64,000 bases of DNA from Luscinia megarhynchos (taxonomy: Eukaryota; Chordata; Aves; Passeriformes; Turdidae): NCBI GenBank assembly GCA_034336665.1, contig CM067568.1, positions 12,612,983-12,676,982 on the forward strand. The letters run 5' to 3'. Made by a program: the position numbers and the translations under genes. The notes under the pieces were generated by a model, which did no database searches, had not been told where the DNA came from, and was given only the letters and a program-made list of their open reading frames with translations. Shown here one piece after another: positions 55,056-64,000 of this stretch. Within the stretch, counting starts at the first letter, position 1. Every line of letters begins with the position of its first letter.

Positions 55056-56571
55056 TGGAAGTGCTGACACAACCCTAACTACAGCAGCGCAAATGGTGCC
55101 GCTATAATACACAAAATCAAGTTCTATTATTCTAAACTATCCTCGCTCGGGGGGTTTTCTTTACTGTGCTCCCAGACAAACTGCTGAAGCATGAAAAATT
55201 TAAATGCAATCAAGTGGGTCCAATTCTACTTTACTAGAACAAGTGTCTACAGTGGTACAATCTTAAAAGAAGATGCAACAGATTTGTTTGGTGCTTTTCT
55301 TTCTTTTTTCTTTTTTAGCTGTTTATTTATAATACTGTGCAGTGGAGATAAAATAAGAGAGGAAATTACACTCACATTATATCAGTATATTGATTACACA
55401 GCACACAATCAGAAAGAAAACTACATTGTGAAATTGTTGCTTTGGTTAAATTGACAGATTAGCTGAACACAGCAATCACTAAAGGTGGAAAATATATCTA
55501 ATGGGTATGAGAAAAGGTTGAAAAAGGCCCTAATTAACTGAAGTCCTATCACCTACTCAAGTTTGAGAATTTAAAAAATCTTGATCCATATTTTCCAGCG
55601 CTGGAAGAAATTCTACCTCATTTTGAATCGAGACAAACAAAATGTGACCATTTACAGAAACATCAGTAAATCTAAGGTTTTGGACCCCAACTTCAGTCAG
55701 CCTCAATACTGAGGTAAAGCTAAAATTGAACTGCTAAAGGTTTTTTTACCTACAAAAAGCTAAACACAGTTCCAACAGCTTAGATTGCTATAGATATGAC
55801 CTGATTTTTTATTTTAAACCAGAGAAGAAATTCTTTCTGCCCTAAAGAAGACTGCCAGTCAGATTCACAAAACACTGGTTTTCCTTTTTCCTACATTCAA
55901 TGTTATACTTTTCTAAATGCAAATATTAATACTTTTTTTTTTGTCTAAGGTCTTTCTATTATCTCAATTTCTTCAAAAAATTCATATCTTCTTTTGAAAA
56001 ACAATTAGCTGATAGTCCTGACATGAAAGGTTTCCAAAGGCTAAGAAATATTCCAACCCTGTTGACTGCTCAAATGATTAAATGTTACAGTAGAAATTAA
56101 GGCAAGACCTGGAGTTTCAGCTGCCAGACATTTCAGAATCAAGCCACGAAGCATAACAACAGATAACAACAATGCAACTGCACAGACACTGTTCCAAAAA
56201 CATATAAACTGAGCAATAACAATGAGATATATGACAAAGCAGACTTGTAGTTGGCCAGGGACTCTCGCTTCTGCTCTGCTCCACCCTCACAAAGCATTCA
56301 TAAACCTAAAGGCATGTCTACACTGCAGCCACATAAATGACTGCTTTGTAATGCTCAGATATCCAAACTAATTTTAAACAAGCTTGCTTCTGATAGCTCT
56401 CCAACTACAGTAGCGTGGTGCTCAGATGGGCTAATTCATCCTGCTTTAGTGACTGCAGCAGAGACATAACCCAGGTCTACAGCTCCCACAGTAGATTGGA
56501 ATCAGATTAGATTAGAAATATATTCGCTTACAGAGCTTTTATGAACAGTCTCCATTCCTTTTCCCCAAAGT

Positions 56572-56700
56572 GCCAGATTAAAGTACTTAAGTGCATGATT
56601 AACTGTAAGTATGCAAGCAGTCCACTAATTTCAAATTGGACTACTTGGTTTCAAAAAGTTAAGCACATGTCTAAGTGCTTTGGTGACTCCAGAACTAAAT
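56572..56700. repeat. Palindromic repeat relic
   Basis: The centre AGTCC-N14-GGACT is flanked by AAAGTACTTAAGTGCATG on the left. On the right is AGTTAAGCACATGTCTAAGT followed by GCTTT, which is 17 of 25 identical to the reverse complement of the left arm. The right half closely resembles an old interspersed repeat common in turtles, crocodilians and birds (AGTTAAGCACATGCTTAAGT-like). It looks like an eroded palindromic element. The exact family is not determined. Confidence 0.5.
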
Positions 56701-56786
56701 AAATTAAAAGAAAGCATTTTTAGAAGTACTCATAACCTTTTAAGCATTTCCTTCAAAACTTTTATTCTAATCTGGGGTTCATAAGT

Positions 56787-56808
56787 AAAAAAAAAAAAAA
56801 AAAAAAAA
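56787..56808. repeat. A22 homopolymer
   Basis: Uninterrupted A run about 90 bases right of the palindromic relic at 56572-56700. No polyadenylation signal upstream. Confidence 0.9.
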
Positions 56809-58378
56809 TCAGCCATAGCATCTACTCCCTTCCCACATTTTAAAATGTGCATACTCCTCACATAATATTATATATGGTTACAGGACCCTCCCTCACAAAT
56901 CATCAGTTAGCTTTGGGGTACATTAGATGCATTATAATTCAGACAGACTTAAAGAAAAACGAACGTGCTTTTGCAATAGCCAAAATATTTTGCAGTTCTG
57001 CCCTGTAAAACAACGTTGTGTAGGCAGAACCCAGTAACGTAACTCACTGTAAAGCCAATGCTGTAATCTTTATGCCATTTCAGAATAAACAGCCATTTCC
57101 TAAAATTATGAAATCTCTCCTCTCTTTTCAAGGAGAATTAGGAACACAATTGAACAGTTAGTAAAAGATTTTGTTCTCTTGGGGCCCCACACCCCAACAT
57201 AAATCCCTGTGCACAAAGCCCGAATAGCTTGAGAGGGCTGCAATGGGAGAGAATCTGTTTCTGTTCCTGGCTCTGAGTCACAGCAAGGCCTCAGGCCAAT
57301 CAACTCAACTCCCTCAAGCTCTTCCTTGGCTTCATTTTGCAGGAATTCTACATGAATTAGTTACATATAGATCATAAACAGCATTGCAAGATTAGAGGGT
57401 TTATGGTAATCGCAGGAACCACCTTGGAAATAAAAGGGCGGGAGGGGGAGTGGAAGCAAATGTGATTCAAGAAATGACAGCTATAATGTTAACTGAGCAC
57501 CCAAATCTCTGGCTGAAATAAGCATCAAGCTAAGCAATACACCCACGGCTTCCAAGATACACACTCAGCTATTCTTGCGTTTATTTTTCCAATCCAGGCA
57601 AATTACGCTTCTGCTAATAGATACGAATCCAAATCATAAAGTTTGACTTCAGATTTAGACTTCCTCAAAACTCATAGGGTTGGGAACAACTTTCATGATA
57701 TTTCTCCTCATTTGGAATAGGGGGGAAATCCAGCTCTTTGGAACTTTTTGGAAAGTCATTTTTTTATGTTCACCCATTAGAGTGACCTTCCCAGCCATGC
57801 AGCCACAGTGAGCTATTAGGGTTAGGGAATGAGCTCTGATATGTTCACCTAGTTGTTGAAAACATCAAAATGGGTGCAGCAAAACAGCCTCACAACCCCT
57901 CTGGACTTTTTCAGTGAAAATCCAGGGTCTGTTTGGACTCATATATTTCAAAATTACAACCTATCTTTTTAGCAGGCTAAATACTCCATTCTCTCTACCC
58001 ACTACCAGAAGCTTCCACTGAAAATGCCTAAGGTGAATGAACCCACATTGAATGCAGCAAAACAGCAGTGAAAGAATAGCCATTTAGCACCTGGGATGTG
58101 CTCATCTTCAGTCACTGTAGTTAATATTTTCTATAGTTTATATTTAGCTGACAATATTGCTGTCACTTTATTTAAACAGCTTGAGACTGTTCTTTGGACT
58201 GGAGCTCATATGCCCTGGAATGCTTTGACTCATGAATTGTTTCTCCTGATAATGTTACATCACGTAACCACCTCTGTTTAATTGGTTGGTATTAGCTTCT
58301 CGGTGATGGCTGCCTTTAAAGTCCTATGACTGGGCCATGTGTCTCTGGATATCCAATTTCTTACTGTTGGAAAAAGGA

Positions 58379-58406
58379 AAAAAAAAAAAAAAAAGAAAAA
58401 AAAAAG
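58379..58406. repeat. A-rich tract
   Basis: Two A runs separated by one G. Simple sequence with no attached element recognised. Confidence 0.88.
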
Positions 58407-59598
58407 GCAGTACTGACTTCCAGCTATCTTTACTAATAATTATGGGAACAAGAGTGAGCGTGCCAAGAATTTATCCATCAGCAACTTATTAGGATTTGTT
58501 TTTCTAGGCAGCAAGTAAGAGAAAATACAATATAAATAAAAGCAATCCTTAACAATAAAATTTAAAAAACAATGTTTGCTATAAATAAGCATTAATTCGC
58601 ATATTTTTACGGATCAGAATGACTTAATTGTTTATCTGGATGATTATATAACTGTTTTTGATAAAGGATGCCTAAAAATACTAAGAAAAACTTATTTAGC
58701 ATGTTTCAACTTTGAGACTTCACACAGAAGACAAAAATACTTTTTTTTCCCCTTACAAAGCCAGTTAAGAAGTTGTCTTAATAACCAAAGATCTTCCTGA
58801 TCACACTTAGACCTGGTGGGCATAAGTTCCTGAAAGGGTCATTAAATCCTTTCAATGCTCCAACTGAAGAAGCATTGCTACAATGGTAGGATACAGTATT
58901 CTTATATTATTTCCCTCCTATGGTACATTTTTCAGGAGCTGCCTAAGATTCCATGTAATGAGTTAAACAGTTAATTTTCAATCTACAGGTGTGAAAGGTC
59001 ACATGCCATCTCTCTGCACTTCAGAACAGAAATATCAATACAGCCAGACTTCTCTCCCCTCCTCCCAATTTCCTACTCCCTTCTTTCCATATTTTTGGTT
59101 CTCAGCTCTAAGTCAAACCAGACAGCTCAGCAGACAGAGAAATGAAGTATCAGTTTCAGGCTCACCTGTAGCCTGTTGCACTAAAGCACCAAATTAGTAG
59201 CTCCATGTAACACAAAACAATGGCTCTGCAGCTCAGTCATAGATTTGTCCTTTTAATAAAAACCTTACACTACAAGCTTAAAAACATTTCTAGCAGGCAA
59301 AACATTTCTGATTCAGTAGAGGTTATGCAAGCATCAAAGCACTTAAATATAGGTGCCAAACCACATTGCCAGGAGCTCTTAGTATTGTGAGGTACTGTTA
59401 CCTGACAGCTCAGTGAATATAAAATTGCTTGTTTCTCCAACTGAAGACAATCAAATTGTCACCTTCCATTGTAATAATACACAACTTGAGATCAGCAAAG
59501 TGCCAACACTATTACCAGGAAGAAACAAAACGTAACAAAAATATCAGCTCTAAAATTCTCCAAAGGGTAAACACTTCCATCTGGCTGTTCACACACAC

Positions 59599-59631
59599 AA
59601 AAAAAAAATAAATAAAATAAATAAAAAAAAA
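59599..59631. repeat. (AAAT)n/A-rich microsatellite
   Basis: A run followed by AAATAAATAAAATAAAT and another A run, next to a short ACACAC stretch. Confidence 0.88.
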
Positions 59632-62480
59632 CGGATTCAGATGAGAGATTTTATTCTCACTATGAAATATCTTAGTGCTATTTAGCAATAAGATTTATTT
59701 ATAAAATAGGAAAAACAGCTAAAGGAGGTGATTCATGAAGCACTAAAAATAAACACAGGTCAGAACTGTGCTGGGATTTTAGTTGTGCACATTTAAAGTA
59801 CTGCAAGAGTCAGCAGACTTGCTGCTAGGGAGGAGCATATATATCTGCATTGTTGTTATTATAAACTCATATATGTGAGGTTTCATAAAAAATAATTCTA
59901 ACTGGCACACGGCGTTCTTTGGCACAAGCTACACATGACGTGCCACTTTTATTTGTTTATTTAAATGACTTCACTCTAAGAACTGAAAATGAAGTTTGAA
60001 CTGCAGTCTGCCTCAGAACTGGGACTTTCAGGATATTAAAAACTGAGGAAAACCTTTGAAGGAGGTAATCTGAATACATGAAAAATAGCATTTTCACCAT
60101 ATATTACTTGAGGTTATTCAGCAAGTGGCCTACATATTCAGGAGTGAAATTTGCATTTTGGTGATGCAGAGATCTAATAATTAGAAATTGTTTTATATCT
60201 ACAGTAGCTGTGGGCATCCTATAAACTGCAAAAGAGTGTCCTAGGTAGGATATATACCTGGAAAACTGTTTTCATCTTGTTCACAGAAAAGAAACTAAAC
60301 TTAAACCCTCCTTGAAAAATTTGCACTTTAGGGTGATATTACAGATTATCTTTTCTGTGTTGATATTCTGTTCACTGCTAACACACACACACAGTTCCTG
60401 TACATTTCTTGATGCAAATGCACATCACCTTCACATACTCTTTAAAGTTTCACCAGCTGTGGGAAAGTTAGAAGAGAAAAGAGCAAACTGTGCAAAGCCA
60501 AGACTCAGTCTTTGACATCAGCTTTTCTCTGAAGGACTATTAAGGAATGGCAGTAATGGTCAAGGAGCTTTTTTTTCACCCTGTACAGCTGAACCAGAGC
60601 CAGATATAATCCTAACCCTTTGGATAAAGCAGGTACAAGGACTACTTAAACACACTGTTAGCCTTTCAGAAGAGGATAAGATGCAGCTCCACATATCCAA
60701 CCAGGAACTCATGCTGTAGCCACAGGAGCTCAGGTACAACACAGAAAAGCTGCATTTTCCAACTGCAGCATGCTCCCAGCCTTTGGTGGCTGCTCTTGTG
60801 CAACTACACTGAGTCACACAACACAGCACCAGTGGGAGCAGAGGAAGAAAGGAAGGTAGCAAAAACCCCAAACTATTTTAAAAGCCCAAGTATTTTGGTC
60901 AGATAAAACATAACTAGACACAATGCCCATTTTTCTCCAACTTTGGGAAGTTCTGATTTTTGTTCAAGGTCATTGCAAATAGGCTTTTAGAAGGCAGCAT
61001 TGTGCACAATATTGCTTTGTTTTGAACTGAGGTTTACACAATGTGGTCATTACCTGTGGATACAATGGGAACCCTAAAATGCATTTACAGACCCTGCAGG
61101 AACCACCTCATTTGCCAGTGAGCTGCAGCTACTACCAGGAGAAAGGAGAGGGTAGCCTGAAGAGGCATTCTGTTCAGAAAAAGATTACATGCCTAGCTAA
61201 ATCTACCCAGGAAATATTTGAGAAATACCCTTATTTGATGGGTAATGTGGCCAAAAACAAGTATGATAACATCTTTCTTCCCCAAACTCTACTGCTTGGG
61301 CTGTGCAACAGCATGGGACCTTTTTCTTTTTAATTTAGTTACCTTCACTACAAAAATATGAAGAAAAAAAATAATTGCAATTCTCTGAGAGTTCAAATAA
61401 AACATTTTCTCCTCTATTAATTAAGGTAATCAGCTGCTATTAAGTGCAAACAATTTAAAGTTCAATTTATTGAGACTTTGAACCTCCTATCCTTTCACAA
61501 GCTCTGCAGGTGAAATATCTACCAATTTTAACTGCCTTTAAAAAAAGCCTAAAATAATAAGACATTGCTATTCAAAGTCTTAGCATTACATACTTAACAT
61601 CTCGTATTTTGACTGTTATTTAGTTAAAAAAATAAATTGCTTAATACTAACCAGATTCCCAAAGAAAGTTTTGTATTTTTTAAGCAATTCACTGGGGTGT
61701 CTGGACTAGGCACTAAAAAGAATCAGAGAACATTAAAAAGTAATCGTCACAGGTGAAACTTACACCACTTCACTATTCAGCTTGGAGAGATCAAGCAGCA
61801 GCAGTCCCTGCATGCTGCACTCTGAAACTGCATCAATTGCAAAGCAAACTACAAACTCTCCCTGTCTTTTGGTTTCCATTCTGTAACGCGCCACAAAATT
61901 GTTAAAAAGAAATAATCTGCAATAACTGAGAACCCTCGACTATCCCACTTCCATGAGAGTTTATGCAGCATCTGCTCTCTGACAAGGAGAAGGAAACCTG
62001 CATATCAAAATCAACCAGAAGGGTAAAGGTGAAGAGTGTCCAGGCTCTGAATTGCTCCACATTTCTGAGTGCTCAAAGTCCAGTGTCAGTAATTTTAAAT
62101 ATGTCAAAGAACATAATGAAGAACAACTATCAGAATATAAAAGAAAACACAAGCCAGCACACAACCCAAAAGCTCAGATTGCAAGTTGCTTCCAAATAAT
62201 TAAAAAGCAAAAAGATCAAAGGTCTAAAATGCAGACTTAAAATGTTGTCAGTGATTTTAAATATTTTTACCATTAGCCTGCATATCCAGTTAGATTCCCT
62301 GCAAGAGATTTTAGCTAAAATGCTGAGATATTCTTTTACAGCTTGTGATGCAGTATGTTTACCTTTGAAATATACGGCGCCTTATTGTGGTTTTCATCTC
62401 TGACCTATTTTTTCCTATATATTAAGGACAAAACGTACGATCTGCCTTTGTAAGGAAGTCTTGTCTTCTCAAACAGTGTC

Positions 62481-62498
62481 TTTTTTTTTTTTTTTTTT
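62481..62498. repeat. T18 homopolymer
   Basis: Uninterrupted T run in intron sequence, reading as poly(A) in the SOX6 sense direction. No AATAAA just upstream on the minus strand. Confidence 0.88.
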
Positions 62499-62877
62499 GC
62501 TCAGGGCTATATTTTGTTACTGTTTCCCACTTGTGTTTACTGGTAATAATTTATAATAGACAAGTAAAGAGTGTGTAATATGCGCAGAGTGTTACTTCTA
62601 AACCCAGATTTGAACAGTTTCATTTTCTCATGGACATTTCTTGAGAGCTCTGTTAACAGTTTCAAAAGCAGTGCCATACAGATGTTGATACATCCGTTAC
62701 AGACATACAGTTTTGCAGGCAGGTTTAGTTGGTACAGCTATCCTCACTACCACCAACCATAAACGAGACAGTCCATTGCCTGTCCATAACCCAAATAAAT
62801 ATAGAACTGAAAAGAAATGTATCTTTTAATCTAGGAATTATGACACAGACAGAAAATCCTTACAGACTTTTGAGAAT

Positions 62878-62945
62878 GGGTCGGATCCTCAGACGCTGTA
62901 AATAAGAGCAGTTGTATTGAGGTTAACTCAATCCTATTTATTCAT
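62878..62945. repeat. Probable relic of a sauropsid palindromic repeat
   Basis: TCGGATCCTCAGACGCTGTA followed by an ATTGAG-GTTAA-CTCAAT centre resembles the widespread repeat starting GGATCCTCAGCTGGTGTAAA with a palindromic CATTGA...TCAATG centre (recalled, not searched). The right half is badly decayed. Confidence 0.4.
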
Positions 62946-64000
62946 CTAAAGATATATCCCTACTAACTTTTCTTGGCATTGAAAATTTATGTTGGGTCTT
63001 TCTGCAGTATGGAATTTCTGCGTTTTCCGTGAAAAACTGACTACCAGTATTAGCAGGAATCGTATGACACAATAATATTCCTCCGAATACTCATCGCAGG
63101 CAAATGCAGAAAATAGTAAGGTAGATTAGGAATAGTAGCAGACTGTATCCATTGCTCTCAGTATTTTTAAAGTGTATTCCTCTTGAACTGATTCAAAATA
63201 ACAAGATCTCTTCACTTACAGAGCCAAGCACTTTAAAAAAAAAAAATAAAATTACTTCTCCGACTGGCATAAGAGCTTACAGCAGATCATAATTTGGGGA
63301 GGAATCAAACACAAACTACTGCAACAAAAATAATTTATGTTTTAATTTGAACATGAATTCTTAGGCTGCTACTTGGCAAAGCACTGCAGTCCAGCAGCTC
63401 CTGTGGAGCAAGGTCACGAAAGAGATGGGAGTCATCCAAATACGTAAGACCCCCAGCACAGCAGGCACAAACTCTTCACTAATTATTTGAGGTCACTTCA
63501 GTCCCCAGCACAGAACCACTCTGGCAGCCTCCCCATGGCATTAGCACCACACAGAGCAGGGCTGAGGTGACAGGACCAGGGCAGGTGCCCATCAGCCCAT
63601 CAGGAGGCACACATTTGGGCAGACAAAAATAAAGTGTGAAAAGGGAGACAGCAAAGACACTTTTAGTTTCTTTCTGCTGTATCTTTTTTGGCCATTGAGG
63701 TTTTGGAAGCTGATTCAGGCAGGGAAAAGATCTACCTGGGCAGAAACTGGAGCTCACAGTGTGGGAGAGGGCCACCCTAGAAGGAGGTAGGTTTGGAGTG
63801 AGCCCTCTCATCTTTTCAGCAGAGGATCAATCTCCAAGAGAAGGCACTTCTACAAAGAGGTTCTCTTACTCTGAGACTGTACCCTGGTTGTTTTTTCATA
63901 GAAGGTAATGAAGCAGTCTAATATTTGGCAATCAACACAAGTTCTCAAGTTCCAGAAATCTCAAAATATCTTCACCTTTACTAAGCAACTCTCTCAGCAC

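Larger units (their letters stand above)
51434..64000 (-). other. SOX6: SOX6 intron before the first coding exon (partial)
   Basis: This is sequence upstream of the acceptor at 51435-51434 and is presumably an intron separating the coding exon from upstream 5' UTR exons, since only four untranslated bases lie on the coding exon. I see no promoter, CpG island or first exon, so transcription must start beyond 64000 or at a site I cannot recognise. Contents: A-rich tracts (54971-55001, 56787-56808, 58379-58406, 59599-59631), a T18 run near 62481, two palindromic repeat relics (about 56572-56700 and 62878-62945) and a strong hairpin at 55027-55055. A GC-richer patch at about 63360-63830 is unexplained. 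Confidence 0.75.

Overview
This is vertebrate nuclear DNA, most likely from a bird and at least from a sauropsid. It is AT-rich and almost free of open reading frames. It carries several 5'-truncated CR1 LINE copies with typical avian 3' ends (tandem ATTCTGTG-type octamers), plus eroded palindromic repeats of a kind common in reptile and bird genomes.

The only protein-coding content I can support is two consecutive exons of one minus-strand gene, the SoxD transcription factor SOX6. The first coding exon (51193-51433) starts four bases after its splice acceptor and encodes residues 1-79. The second (37801-38011) encodes the next 70 residues plus one base of the following codon. They join in phase 0. 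Together they give the poorly structured N-terminal region of SOX6, up to the [17 protein letters not shown] segment just before the leucine-zipper/coiled-coil part. The coiled coil, the Q-rich region and the HMG box must lie on exons outside the window, beyond position 1.

Layout, left to right on the plus strand and therefore 3' to 5' of the gene: 1-37800 is part of the very large intron after the second coding exon. 38012-51192 is the complete 13.2 kb intron between the two exons. 51434-64000 is part of the intron before the first coding exon. The introns hold four CR1 copies (7420-7733, 9974-10500, 28084-28540, 35692-35931), microsatellites and homopolymer tracts, one A30 tract with an AATAAA upstream, and several old palindromic repeat relics. 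The best relic is a roughly 94-nt foldback at 17600-17693. A few short, perfect palindromic motifs could be cis-regulatory sites.

I found no tRNA, rRNA, CRISPR array, intact transposon, endogenous retrovirus gene or second protein-coding gene. I saw no sign of a new multi-gene system. The items worth checking are structural or regulatory: the foldback hairpins, the SOX-type palindrome just downstream of the first coding exon, and the twin E-box palindrome.
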